Notes: generated by a model not told the origin, from the sequence alone. 33,134 nucleotides of DNA from Aeromicrobium sp. Root472D3 (GCF_001426485.1 NZ_LMET01000002.1:391604-424737); one strand, 5' to 3'; shown: positions 9,044 to 16,484, counted from the first letter of the stretch. Made by a program: numbers and translations.

Positions 9044-10078
9044 TCAGCCCACCGGTCCTGTGCCACTCGCGGGGCCGGTGGTGCTGCGGGCCACGAGGTG
9101 AGGTGCCAGGACGACCTCGCGGGGGGCGCCGCCGTCCAGCAGGTCGAGAGCCCCGTCGATCGCGGCCTCGGCCATCTCGGCGGCGTTCTGCGAGATCGTC
9201 GACATCTGGGCGTGGGGTCCCACCGCCAGTCGTGAGTCGTCGTAGCCGATGACCGAGACCTCGGCGGGGACGTCGACGCGTCGCCGCACCAAGAGGTCGA
9301 GGACCCCTGCGGCGCACCGGTCGTTGAACGCGACGACGCCCGTGGGCGTCGTGGGGGAGTCGAGCAGGACCTCGACGGCGCGCGAGCCGTCGTGCTCGGT
9401 GGGCCCACCGGCGACCACGCGGGCGTCCGCGCCCAGACCGTGACGCTCCACGGCGAGGGCGAACCCGCGTCGCCGGTCGTCCGCGCCCGGGGCGTCGCCA
9501 CCGTCGACGTGCACGAGCCGGCGGTGCCCCAGGGCCACGAGGTGGTCGACCGCCAGGGCCACGCCGCCCGCGTCGTCGCTGTGCACCGACGAGACGCCGG
9601 CGACCTCGCTGCGCCGGGCCACGAGCAGGAGCGGGACACGGTCGGCGGTCGTCGCGAGCTCGTCGTCGGCCAGCGCCGAGCCCAGCAGCACCGCGACCTC
9701 GCACCGCTCGCGCAGCAGGGCCTGGATCGCGACGTCCTCGCGCCGGCTGGGTGCCACCGCGCTGATCGCGAGGTCGTAGCCGCGGGCCGAGGCGGCGCCG
9801 TAGAGGTGCTCGACGAGGTCGCCGTGGAAGGCCTGCTGCAGGTCGAACGTCACGCCGATCAGCCGCGAGCTCGACTGGCGCAGCTTGCGGGCGCGCTCGT
9901 CGCGCACGTAGCCCATGTCGTCGGCGATGGCCCGCACGCGGGTGCGGGTCGCGTCGCTGGCGCCGGGCACGCCCCGCATCACGATCGAGACCAGGGCCGT
10001 CGAGACGCCGGCCTCGCGGGCGACGTCGGCGAGGGTCGGCCGTGCCGCGCCCGTCCGCCTCGTGCCGGGTTGCGTCAT
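9044..10078 (-). CDS. LacI-family transcriptional repressor
   Basis: 344 residues. The helix-turn-helix and hinge lie at about 14-62 (PTLADVAREAGVSTALVSIVMRG...ASDATRTRVRAIADDMGYVRDERAR), followed by a periplasmic-binding-protein-like effector domain (LIGVTFDLQQAFHGDLVEHLYGAA; FNDRCAAGVLDLL; VIGYDDSRLA). It would bind as a dimer to a palindromic operator and release DNA when an inositol-pathway intermediate binds; the effector is inferred. The start has a GAGGA (10085-10089) 6 nt upstream on the minus strand. It is divergent from the dehydrogenase gene at 10181, and the perfect palindrome CTAGAACGTTCTAG lies between them, the natural candidate for its operator. It is convergent with iolG upstream. 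Confidence 0.92.
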   Translation of the reverse strand: MTQPGTRRTGAARPTLADVAREAGVSTALVSIVMRGVPGASDATRTRVRAIADDMGYVRDERARKLRQSSSRLIGVTFDLQQAFHGDLVEHLYGAASARGYDLAISAVAPSRREDVAIQALLRERCEVAVLLGSALADDELATTADRVPLLLVARRSEVAGVSSVHSDDAGGVALAVDHLVALGHRRLVHVDGGDAPGADDRRRGFALAVERHGLGADARVVAGGPTEHDGSRAVEVLLDSPTTPTGVVAFNDRCAAGVLDLLVRRRVDVPAEVSVIGYDDSRLAVGPHAQMSTISQNAAEMAEAAIDGALDLLDGGAPREVVLAPHLVARSTTGPASGTGPVG

Positions 10079-10115
10079 GCGTCGTCCTCGGGTCGTCGGG
10101 GGTGCGTCGACGTGG

Positions 10116-10144
10116 TTGACGACGCGGTGCGGGGAGTCTATCGT
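10116..10144 (+). promoter_or_regulatory. Predicted promoter of dehydrogenase/isomerase operon
   Basis: TTGACG (10116-10121), a 17-bp spacer and TATCGT (10139-10144) form a plausible sigma-70-type promoter for the gene at 10181. Transcription would begin near 10151, at the edge of the palindromic operator. On the other strand TAGACT (10140-10135) could serve the divergent LacI-type gene, with a leader of about 50 nt. Confidence 0.55.
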
Positions 10145-10151
10145 CGCTCAT

Positions 10152-10165
10152 CTAGAACGTTCTAG
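10152..10165. promoter_or_regulatory. LacI-type operator (perfect 14-bp palindrome)
   Basis: CTAGAACGTTCTAG is a perfect palindrome with the central CG step typical of LacI-family operators. It lies immediately downstream of the predicted -10 at 10139-10144, so a bound repressor would block initiation for the + strand operon, and it also covers the -35 zone of a minus-strand TAGACT promoter for the repressor gene. I saw no second perfect copy in the window. Confidence 0.72.
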
Positions 10166-10180
10166 TCACGAAGGAAGCCC

Positions 10181-11188
10181 ATGACCACCACCCCCGTCCG
10201 CATCGGCCTGATCGGTGCCGGCCGCATCGGTGCCTCGCACGCCGACGTCATCGCCCGCCGCGTCCCCGAGGCGACCCTCGTCGCGGTCGCCGACCCCCGA
10301 CCCGGTGTCGCGTCCGAGCTCGCCGGGCCGCTCGGGGCGCGGGGCGAGACGTCCGTCGACGCCGTGCTGGCCGCCGACGACGTCGACGCCGTCGTGATCG
10401 CCGCGTCCTCCGTCGCGCACGCCGAGCTGATCGTCGCCGCCGCCCGCGCGGGCAAGCACGTCTTCAGCGAGAAGCCCGCCGGCATGACGCTCGACGAGAT
10501 CGACGCCGCGCGCGCCGCGACCGCCGCCGCAGGCGTCGCCTTCCAGGTCGGCTTCAACCGTCGCTTCGCCCGCGAGTTCGTCGCGGCGCACGAGGCCGTC
10601 GTGGCGGGCCGGCTCGGCACCGTCCGGCAGCTCCGGTCGCTGACCCGCGACCCGGGCCGCGGGCCGTCCGACCCCGACGTCGTCCCGCCGTGGACGATCT
10701 TCACGCAGACCCTGATCCACGACTTCGACACCCTCAACTGGCTCAACCCCGGTGCCCACGCGGTCGACGTCGTCGCGACGGCCGACTCGCTGACGGCCCC
10801 CGGCCACCCGACGCTGCTCGACCACGCGACCGTCGTGATCCGCTACAGCAACGGGGCCATCGCGACCGCCGAGGCGAGCTTCGCCGCGACGTACGGCTAC
10901 GACGTCCGCGGCGAGGTGCTGGGCTCGGAGGGCATGGTCACGATGGGCGAGGGTGCGCAGTCGTCCCTGCGCCTGCACACCGCCGACGGCCGCGTGGCCG
11001 CCACGTCGCACAGCGACACCGATCTGCTGATCGACGCCTACACGGGCGAGTTCGCCGAGTTCGCGCAGGCCGTCCGCGACGGGCGCACGCCGTCCGTCAC
11101 GGGCGACGACGCCTTCGCGGCGTTCGCGATCGCCCAGGCGTGCATCGACTCGATGACGTCCGGCGCGCGGGCGGAGGTCGCACGATGA
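10181..11188 (+). CDS. Gfo/Idh/MocA oxidoreductase, inositol dehydrogenase-like
   Basis: 335 residues. Rossmann start RIGLIGAGRIGASH, family SEKPAG (E97, K98, P99), then VGFNRRFAREF and LIHDFDTLNWL in the C-terminal domain, and a typical ending with WAG-less AFAIAQACIDS. The catalytic Asp-x3-His pair of inositol dehydrogenases reads Q176-T-L-I-H180 here, so the Asp is Gln. It likely acts on an inositol isomer or inosose; scyllo-inositol or 1-keto-D-chiro-inositol chemistry is possible. RBS AAGGAAG (10171-10177) lies close to ATG 10181. The TIM-barrel gene follows with ATGA overlap, making a two-gene operon controlled by the divergent repressor. Third family member within 4.4 kb. Confidence 0.88.
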   Translation: MTTTPVRIGLIGAGRIGASHADVIARRVPEATLVAVADPRPGVASELAGPLGARGETSVDAVLAADDVDAVVIAASSVAHAELIVAAARAGKHVFSEKPAGMTLDEIDAARAATAAAGVAFQVGFNRRFAREFVAAHEAVVAGRLGTVRQLRSLTRDPGRGPSDPDVVPPWTIFTQTLIHDFDTLNWLNPGAHAVDVVATADSLTAPGHPTLLDHATVVIRYSNGAIATAEASFAATYGYDVRGEVLGSEGMVTMGEGAQSSLRLHTADGRVAATSHSDTDLLIDAYTGEFAEFAQAVRDGRTPSVTGDDAFAAFAIAQACIDSMTSGARAEVAR

Positions 11189-11973
11189 CCTTCGACCTCG
11201 CGATCTGCTCGGAGATGGTCTACACCGACCTGCCGCACCTCGAGCGCGTCGAGCGCATCCACGCCGCCGGCTTCGCCGCCGAGATCTGGGACTGGACGCA
11301 GAAGGACGCCGGGGCGCTCGTCGCGACGGGTGCCCGCTTCACGTCGATGACCGGCTACGTCACGGGCGACCTCGTCACGCCCGAGGGCGCGGACGAGCTG
11401 CTGCGCACGGCCGAGCTGTCGATCCCGTTCGCCCAGGCGATCGGGTGCCCGTCGCTCAACCTGCACGGCACGGGCCTCGGCGAGGGCGGGATCCCCGTGC
11501 GTCCCGTCGAGGTCGTGACGGGCGACATGTGGCTCGCGGCCGAGAGGACGCTGTCGCGCATCGCGGAGCTGGGGGCCACGCACGGCGTCACGTTCGTGCT
11601 CGAGAACCTCAACACCGAGGTCGACCACCCGGGCACGCCGTTCGCCAGGGCCGCCGACACGCTGGCGCTCGTCGCGGCGGTCGACAGCCCGCACCTCAGG
11701 ATGAACCTCGACCTCTACCACGCGCAGATCGGCGAGGGGAACCTCGTCGATCTGATCCGGCGGGCCGTCCCGCACGTGGGCGAGGTGCAGGTCGCGGACG
11801 TCCCGGGTCGCTGCGAGCCCGGCACGGGCGAGGTGCGCTGGTCGTTCGTCGCCCGGGCGCTGGCCGACGCCGGCTACGACGGCGTCGTGGCGATGGAGGC
11901 GTTCGCGATCGACCCGTCGGTCGAGGGCAGCGACCGCGCCCTCGAGGCGTTCCGCACGGCCTTCACCGTCTGA
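11185..11973 (+). CDS. Hydroxypyruvate isomerase-like TIM-barrel protein
   Basis: 262 residues of the xylose-isomerase-like TIM-barrel superfamily (AP_endonuc_2). The segment GEVQVADVPGRCEPGTGEVRW (199-219) is typical of the Hyi/hydroxypyruvate-isomerase branch, and the metal-binding glutamates fall at E140 (VLENLN) and E238 (VAMEAF), with D176 and H179 in NLDLYHAQ. Inositol loci commonly carry such isomerases/epimerases (IolE, IolI, IolH types); this one resembles Hyi more than IolE, which is an inosose dehydratase of about 300 residues. It may isomerise or epimerise an inosose or a short keto acid. It starts at ATG 11185, overlapping the dehydrogenase stop, and ends before a strong hairpin terminator. 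Confidence 0.82.
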   Translation: MTFDLAICSEMVYTDLPHLERVERIHAAGFAAEIWDWTQKDAGALVATGARFTSMTGYVTGDLVTPEGADELLRTAELSIPFAQAIGCPSLNLHGTGLGEGGIPVRPVEVVTGDMWLAAERTLSRIAELGATHGVTFVLENLNTEVDHPGTPFARAADTLALVAAVDSPHLRMNLDLYHAQIGEGNLVDLIRRAVPHVGEVQVADVPGRCEPGTGEVRWSFVARALADAGYDGVVAMEAFAIDPSVEGSDRALEAFRTAFTV

Positions 11974-12024
11974 CCCACCCCCCGCCCCCCGTCTGCCGAG
12001 GAGGGGGTTGCGGCCCCTTGGCGA

Positions 12025-12062
12025 GAGGGTTGCCGTCCTCTCCTCGGAGGGCGGTAACCCTC
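12025..12062. terminator. Bidirectional hairpin terminator
   Basis: In the 92-nt gap between convergent genes, 12025-12039 pairs with 12048-12062 over 15 bp (13 Watson-Crick, 2 G-U) around an 8-nt loop. It lies 51 nt after the isomerase stop and directly after the end of the convergent regulator gene. No long T-run is present, as is usual in high-GC actinobacteria. The loop CTCCTCGG can alternatively pair with CCGAGGAG at 11996-12003. Confidence 0.75.
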
Positions 12063-12065
12063 CCG

Positions 12066-13103
12066 TCAGCGGTGGGGGAGGAAGGCGCCGGGCTCGTTGT
12101 AGGGCGTCACGACCTGGATGTGCGACGGCAGGGAGTGGACCGGCCCGGGCAGGGCGCCGTGGGCCTGCATGACGACCCGGCAGGCGCGCCGCATGTCGTC
12201 GCGCAGGTCGTGGTGCAGGACGGCCGACAGCCGGCGCGACCGCAGCAGCCCGGCGTTGTCGGCGTCGAGGTCGTGCGCGACGAACGCCCGGCACGTCCGC
12301 CCCGCCCGCCGGAACGCCTCGAGCGTCGCGACGTTGCCGCCGCCGATCGAGTACACCGTGTCGATCGACGCATCGGCCTCGAGAGCCGCTGCGACGGCGT
12401 CGAGCATCGTCGCGTCGAGACCGTCGGTCTCGGCCACCTCGTGCACGGGGCGCCCGGGCGCGAGCTCGGCCCACGCCGCGCGGAAGCCGGCCCCGCGGTC
12501 GTCCTCGCCGCGGAACGCCGCACTGCTCAGCGTCGTCAGGGCCGCGCCGTGGCCGTCGCGCGTCCACTGCGACAGCAGGTACGCCGCGGTGGCCCCCGCG
12601 GCCCGGTTGTCGATGCCGACGTAGGCGATCCGCCGGCTGTCCGGCACGTCGGTCACGAGCGTGACGACGGGGATGCCGGCGGCGACGAGCTCGTCGACCG
12701 CGTTCACGACCGCGGGGTCGTCGGGTGCCTTGAGGACGACGCCCTGCGAGCCGCGCCGCGCGATGGTGCGGAGCGTCCGGACGACCTCGGGCGGCGAGCT
12801 CGTCTCCTGCAGGTGGAACCGCGCGCGGATGACCGCGGGCCGCAGGTGCGGCAGCTCGGCCTCGAGCGCGGCGCGCACGGCGGACGAGAAGCGCGCCGGC
12901 GTCTGCATCACGAGGTCGACCAGGAACGTGCGTCCCGCCACGCGCACCTGCGACGCCTGCCGGTCGAGCTCGGCGATCGCCCGCTCGACCTCGGCGACCG
13001 TGCCGGCGCGCACGCCCGGACGGCGGTTCAGCACGCGGTCGATCGTCGCGAGGCTCAGGCCGGACTGCTGCGCGATCTCGCGCAGGCGGTAGCGGTGTCC
13101 CAT
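12066..13103 (-). CDS. LacI-family regulator with sugar-binding domain
   Basis: 345 residues from the ATG at 13103; this start puts the helix-turn-helix right at the N-terminus (YRLREIAQQSGLSLATIDRVLNRRPGV, about 4-31). The effector domain is of the periplasmic-binding type (FLVDLVMQTPARFSSAV; GVVLKAPDDPAVVNAVDELVAAGIPVVTLVTDVP; YVGIDNRAAGATAAYLL), resembling ribose/inositol-binding proteins. A longer in-frame start at 13160 exists but adds 19 non-conserved residues. The only purine-rich ribosome site (AGGGAG, 13117-13122) is 13 nt away, and an 11-bp palindrome (13105-13115) occupies the space. It is divergent from the oxygenase-SDR pair and probably controls it, perhaps also the inositol genes. 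Confidence 0.87.
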   Translation of the reverse strand: MGHRYRLREIAQQSGLSLATIDRVLNRRPGVRAGTVAEVERAIAELDRQASQVRVAGRTFLVDLVMQTPARFSSAVRAALEAELPHLRPAVIRARFHLQETSSPPEVVRTLRTIARRGSQGVVLKAPDDPAVVNAVDELVAAGIPVVTLVTDVPDSRRIAYVGIDNRAAGATAAYLLSQWTRDGHGAALTTLSSAAFRGEDDRGAGFRAAWAELAPGRPVHEVAETDGLDATMLDAVAAALEADASIDTVYSIGGGNVATLEAFRRAGRTCRAFVAHDLDADNAGLLRSRRLSAVLHHDLRDDMRRACRVVMQAHGALPGPVHSLPSHIQVVTPYNEPGAFLPHR

Positions 13104-13104
13104 G

Positions 13105-13141
13105 CGTGCTGCACGTCTCCCTGAGGTGTTCTTGAGGTGTT
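13105..13141. promoter_or_regulatory. Candidate operator sites in divergent regulator/oxygenase gap
   Basis: The 104-nt gap holds CGTGCTGCACG (13105-13115), a perfect palindrome around a central T just before the regulator start, and two direct TGAGGTGTT copies (13122-13130 and 13133-13141) spaced 11 bp, one helical turn. TAGCGT at 13172-13177 is a possible -10 for the oxygenase gene, whose ribosome site GAGGAG is at 13196-13201. Which element the regulator binds cannot be decided by eye. Confidence 0.45.
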
Positions 13142-13207
13142 TCGGCCCACCACGGAGCATACGGCCACGACTAGCGTCGGGGTGTACCCGTCACCGAGGA
13201 GATCACC

Positions 13208-14401
13208 ATGACCGCCACCATCGACAGCGCCGCCAGCAGGTCGCCCCGCCTGCGCGAGGCCGACTGCGACGTCGACGACTTCGCCGCCGTCGTCCAGCAG
13301 ACCACCGACGTCGCCGACTACCCGCACGCCGACCACGTCGAGCAGGGCGTGCTGGTCTACGACTCGGCCGTGCTGCGCGCCGCGGCGTCGACCCCCGAGG
13401 GCGCCGTCGAGGTCGAGGGCGAGCTCGTGCGCGCCCTGAGCGAGGGCCCCGGCGTCGTGGCGCTCAAGGGCGCCTTTCCCGACCCGTCGGTGGTCGACCG
13501 CGTCACGGCCGTCTTCGACGAGATCATCGTCGACGAGCGTGCCGCCGGCACCGCCCCGGGCGACCACTTCGCGAAGCCCGGCGCCAACAGCCGGGTGTGG
13601 AACGCGCTCGAGAAGCTCGCGGTGCGCGACCCCGAGGCCTTCGTCGACTACTACGCCAACGACGTCCTCGCGCTGGTCTCGCGGGCCTGGCTGGGCCCTG
13701 CCTACCAGGTGACGTCGCAGGTCAACGTCGTGCGCCCCGGCGGGGTCGCGCAGGACCCCCACCGCGACTACCACCTCGGCTTCCTGTCGAACGAGGTCGT
13801 CGAGCGCTATCCGGCCCACGTCCACCTGCTCTCGCCGGTGCTGACGCTGCAGGGCGCCGTCGCGCACTCCGACATGCCCGTCGAGAGCGGTCCGACGATG
13901 TACCTGCCGCACTCGCACAAGTACGTCCCCGGCTACCTCGCCTGGCGCCTGCCGGAGTTCCGCGCGTACTTCGCCGAGCACCACGTGCAGCTCCCGCTCG
14001 CCCTGGGCGACGCGGCCTTCTTCAACCCGGCCCTGTTCCACGGTGCGGGCTCCAACGTCTCGACCGACGTTCAGCGCATGGCGAACCTGCTCCAGGTCTC
14101 GTCGGGCTTCGGGCGCGCGATGGAGACGGTCGACCGCTCGCGGGTCTCCAAGGCGGTCTACCCCGCGCTGCTCGCGCGCCTCGCCGAGGGCGCCGACGCC
14201 GATCTCGTCGCGAACGCGGTCGCGTCGTCGGCCGAGGGGTACCCGTTCCCGACCAACCTCGACCGCGACGCCAACGTCAACGGCCTCACGCCGCTGTCGC
14301 AGGCCGAGGTCGTCCACCGGGCGCTCGCCGAGGGCTGGACGCCCGAGCAGCTCGACGCCGCGGTCGACGCCTACGACGGACGGCGGCGCACCGATGGCTG
14401 A
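13208..14401 (+). CDS. Phytanoyl-CoA dioxygenase family (Fe(II)/2OG) oxygenase
   Basis: 397 residues. The double-stranded beta-helix core carries the iron triad H185-x-D187 (QDPHRDYHLGF) and distal H278 (LFHGAGSN), with R290 correctly placed to hold 2-oxoglutarate. The first about 80 residues and the last about 90, including NLDRDANVNGLTPLSQAEV, are extra to the core. Such enzymes hydroxylate small substrates with O2 and 2-oxoglutarate in the cytoplasm; fatty-acyl specificity is not implied by the family name. RBS GAGGAG (13196-13201) is 6 nt before ATG. The SDR gene starts 8 nt before this stop, so the pair is co-translated: hydroxylation followed by dehydrogenation of the new alcohol is a sensible inference. 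It is divergent from a sugar-type LacI regulator, hinting at a polyol or sugar-derived substrate. Confidence 0.87.
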   Translation: MTATIDSAASRSPRLREADCDVDDFAAVVQQTTDVADYPHADHVEQGVLVYDSAVLRAAASTPEGAVEVEGELVRALSEGPGVVALKGAFPDPSVVDRVTAVFDEIIVDERAAGTAPGDHFAKPGANSRVWNALEKLAVRDPEAFVDYYANDVLALVSRAWLGPAYQVTSQVNVVRPGGVAQDPHRDYHLGFLSNEVVERYPAHVHLLSPVLTLQGAVAHSDMPVESGPTMYLPHSHKYVPGYLAWRLPEFRAYFAEHHVQLPLALGDAAFFNPALFHGAGSNVSTDVQRMANLLQVSSGFGRAMETVDRSRVSKAVYPALLARLAEGADADLVANAVASSAEGYPFPTNLDRDANVNGLTPLSQAEVVHRALAEGWTPEQLDAAVDAYDGRRRTDG

Positions 14402-15167
14402 GCCGCTGCTGGCCGACAGGGTCGTCCTCGTCAGCGGGGGCACGCAGGGGGTCGGCGGCGGCATCGCCCGGGCGGCCGTCGCCGAGGGCGCGACGGTCGT
14501 CGTGACCGGGCGTCGTCCCGACGTGGGGGAGGCGTTCGCGGCGTCCCTCGGCCCGGCCGCGAGCTTCGTCGCGTGCGACGTCGCCGACGTCGAGCAGGCC
14601 CGCGGGGCCGTCGCGACGACGATCGAGCGGCACGGCCGCATCGACGGCCTGGTCAACGCGGCCGGCCTCACGAGCCGCGGCACGCTGCTCGACACGACGC
14701 CCGAGCTGTTCGACCAGCACGTCGCGGTCAACCTGAGGGGGCCGTTCTTCCTGATGCAGGCGGCCGTCGCCGACATGGTGCGGCGCGGGGCCGGCGGGAC
14801 CGTCGTCAACGTCCTGACGATGTCGTCGCACGGCGGGCAGCCGTACCTCGCGCCGTACGTCGCGAGCAAGGCCGGGCTGGCCGGTCTGACGCGCAACGCG
14901 GCGCACGCCCACCGGTGGGACCGGGTGCGCGTCAACGGCATCAACATCGGCTGGACCCAGACCGAGGGCGAGGACGCCGTGCAGCGCGAGTTCCACGACG
15001 CCGACGACACGTGGCTCGAGAAGGCGAACGCCTCGCAGCCCATGGGACGGCTCGGGCAGGTCGACGACATGGCGGCGCTGGCGGTGCTGCTGCTGTCGGA
15101 CCGCAGCGGCGTCGTGACGGGCTCGGTCATCGACTGGGACCAGCACGTCGTCGGGGGATCGGACTGA
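14394..15167 (+). CDS. SDR-family NAD(P)-dependent oxidoreductase
   Basis: 257 residues, classical short-chain dehydrogenase. Nucleotide motif GGTQGVGGG (15-23), NAAG (88-91), N113 of the catalytic tetrad, and Y155-x3-K159 (YVASK). The residue 13 before the tyrosine, normally the catalytic Ser, is T142 in VLTMSSHGG; S144/S145 lie two or three residues later, so either the Thr substitutes or the loop is shifted. The segment INIGWTQTEGEDA replaces the common PG motif. ATG 14394 overlaps the oxygenase stop by 8 nt. The product likely oxidises a hydroxyl made or exposed by the oxygenase, or an inositol-type polyol. The gene ends the metabolic island; clpP1 begins 84 nt later from its own promoter. 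Confidence 0.88.
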   Translation: MAEPLLADRVVLVSGGTQGVGGGIARAAVAEGATVVVTGRRPDVGEAFAASLGPAASFVACDVADVEQARGAVATTIERHGRIDGLVNAAGLTSRGTLLDTTPELFDQHVAVNLRGPFFLMQAAVADMVRRGAGGTVVNVLTMSSHGGQPYLAPYVASKAGLAGLTRNAAHAHRWDRVRVNGINIGWTQTEGEDAVQREFHDADDTWLEKANASQPMGRLGQVDDMAALAVLLLSDRSGVVTGSVIDWDQHVVGGSD

Positions 15168-15197
15168 CCCGCGGCGGCGGGGCGAGTATGCCATCAG

Positions 15198-15245
15198 CGA
15201 ACAGCCGTGTTTTGGCGTGTGTTCGTCCCCGGCGCCGTCTAGGTT
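15198..15245 (+). promoter_or_regulatory. clpP1 promoter region, leaderless type
   Basis: TAGGTT (15240-15245) matches the actinobacterial TANNNT -10 hexamer and ends 6 nt before the GTG start of clpP1, so transcription would begin at or next to the start codon. No ribosome site is visible. Upstream, CGAACA (15198-15203) and TGTTCG (15220-15225) form a 6-bp inverted repeat that could bind a regulator; the half-sites do not fit the ClgR arrangement as I know it. Confidence 0.55.
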
Positions 15246-15251
15246 TGTGGC

Positions 15252-15869
15252 GTGAACACATCTGACAGCTCCAGCCCACTGTCGCCGAGGATGGCCGGCG
15301 AGGCCGGTCCCTCGGATCTCGACGGACACATCTACCAGCGCCTGCTCAAGGAGCGCATCGTGTTCCTCGGGTCCGAGGTCCGCGACTCCAACTCCAACGC
15401 GATCGCCGCCCAGATGCTGCTGCTCAACGCAGAGGATCCCCAGGCCGACATCTTCCTCTACATCAACTCGCCGGGTGGCTCGGTCGACGCGGGCATGGCC
15501 ATCTACGACACGATGCAGTTCATCTCCAACGACGTCGCGACGTTCGGCATGGGCCTGGCGGCCTCGATGGGCCAGTTCCTGCTCGCCGCCGGCACCGCGG
15601 GCAAGCGCTACGCCCTGCCGCACGCGCGCATCATGATGCACCAGCCGTCCGGCGGCATCGGCGGCTCGGCCTCCGACATCAAGATCCAGGCCGAGCAGAG
15701 CGTCCTGCTCAAGAAGCAGCTCAACCAGCTGCAGTCGGTGCACAGCGGCCAGACCGTCGAGCAGATCGAGCTCGACTCCGACCGCGACCGCTGGTTCACG
15801 CCCGAGCAGGCCAAGGAGTACGGCCTGATCGACCACGTCGTCAAGAGCGCAGGAGACCTGACCGCATGA
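15252..15869 (+). CDS. clpP1: ATP-dependent Clp protease proteolytic subunit ClpP1
   Basis: 205 residues. Catalytic triad S105 (GLAASMGQF), H130 (MMHQPSGG) and D179 (DRDRWFT), with the usual 25- and 49-residue spacings. Conserved ClpP marks include [29 protein letters not shown] and [16 protein letters not shown]. The N-terminal about 25 residues are variable and may include a processed propeptide, as in other actinobacterial ClpP1. Start at GTG 15252 fits both conservation and the leaderless -10 at 15240. It overlaps clpP2 by 4 nt (ATGA). In actinobacteria ClpP1 and ClpP2 form a mixed double-ring peptidase fed by ClpX or ClpC. The usual upstream neighbour, trigger factor (tig), is not here; the inositol island occupies that side. 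Confidence 0.96.
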   Translation: MNTSDSSSPLSPRMAGEAGPSDLDGHIYQRLLKERIVFLGSEVRDSNSNAIAAQMLLLNAEDPQADIFLYINSPGGSVDAGMAIYDTMQFISNDVATFGMGLAASMGQFLLAAGTAGKRYALPHARIMMHQPSGGIGGSASDIKIQAEQSVLLKKQLNQLQSVHSGQTVEQIELDSDRDRWFTPEQAKEYGLIDHVVKSAGDLTA

Positions 15870-16468
15870 GCTACTACATCCCGCAGTGGGAAGAGCGCAC
15901 GTCCTACGGCTTCCGTCGCATCGACCCCTACACCAAGCTGTTCGAGGACCGCATCATCATGCTGGGCACCCCGATCAGCGACGACGTCGCCAACGCCGTC
16001 ATGGCGCAGCTCATGTCGCTGCAGGCCATGGACCCCGACCGCGACATCAGCATCTACATCAACAGCCCCGGTGGTTCGTTCACGGCGCTGACCGCGATCT
16101 ACGACACGATCCGCTACATCAAGCCCGACGTGCAGACGCTGTGCCTGGGCCAGGCCGCCTCGGCCGCCGCGATCCTGCTGGCCGCCGGCACGCCGGGCAA
16201 GCGGCTGGCGCTGCCCAACAGCCGCATCCTGATCCACCAGCCCTACACCGAGGGCACCGGCGGCCAGATCTCCGACCTCGAGATCCAGGCCAACGAGATC
16301 TTCCGCATGCGTGAGCTGATGGAGAAGATGATCTCCGACGCCACCGGCAAGTCGATCGAGGAGGTCAGCAAGGACGTCGACCGCGACAAGATCCTGACGG
16401 CGCAGCAGGCCGTCGAGTACGGACTCGTCGACGAGGTCCTCGACACGCTGAAGACCCCCGCCATCTGA
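15866..16468 (+). CDS. clpP2: ATP-dependent Clp protease proteolytic subunit ClpP2
   Basis: 200 residues with catalytic S99 ([11 protein letters not shown]) and H124 ([16 protein letters not shown]); the acidic member is most likely D174 in [29 protein letters not shown] and [14 protein letters not shown] are typical of the second actinobacterial ClpP. AGGAGA (15851-15856), inside clpP1, precedes the ATG by 9 nt, and the ATGA overlap couples translation so that both ring types are made in proportion. A 105-bp region with nested inverted repeats follows before clpX. Confidence 0.96.
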   Translation: MSYYIPQWEERTSYGFRRIDPYTKLFEDRIIMLGTPISDDVANAVMAQLMSLQAMDPDRDISIYINSPGGSFTALTAIYDTIRYIKPDVQTLCLGQAASAAAILLAAGTPGKRLALPNSRILIHQPYTEGTGGQISDLEIQANEIFRMRELMEKMISDATGKSIEEVSKDVDRDKILTAQQAVEYGLVDEVLDTLKTPAI

Positions 16469-16484
16469 TCAACTCGGATCGCGA

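Noticed and set aside
9007..9060. Terminator between convergent iolG and LacI gene
   Set aside because: Only short pairings (CAGGAC/GTCCTG over 28 nt, partly inside the repressor gene) are present; not strong enough to call.
11185..11973. IolE (inosose dehydratase) identity for the TIM-barrel gene
   Set aside because: Too short for IolE and carries the hydroxypyruvate-isomerase-like VADVPGR-EPGTGE segment; named more generally.
13104..13160. Longer N-terminus for the second LacI-type regulator starting at 13160
   Set aside because: Adds 19 residues without similarity before a helix-turn-helix that normally begins near residue 5; the ATG at 13103 fits the family better.
15198..15225. ClgR box before clpP1
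   Set aside because: The half-sites GCGAAC and GTTCG are in the opposite order to the ClgR pattern as I know it, with too long a spacer; kept only as an unassigned inverted repeat.
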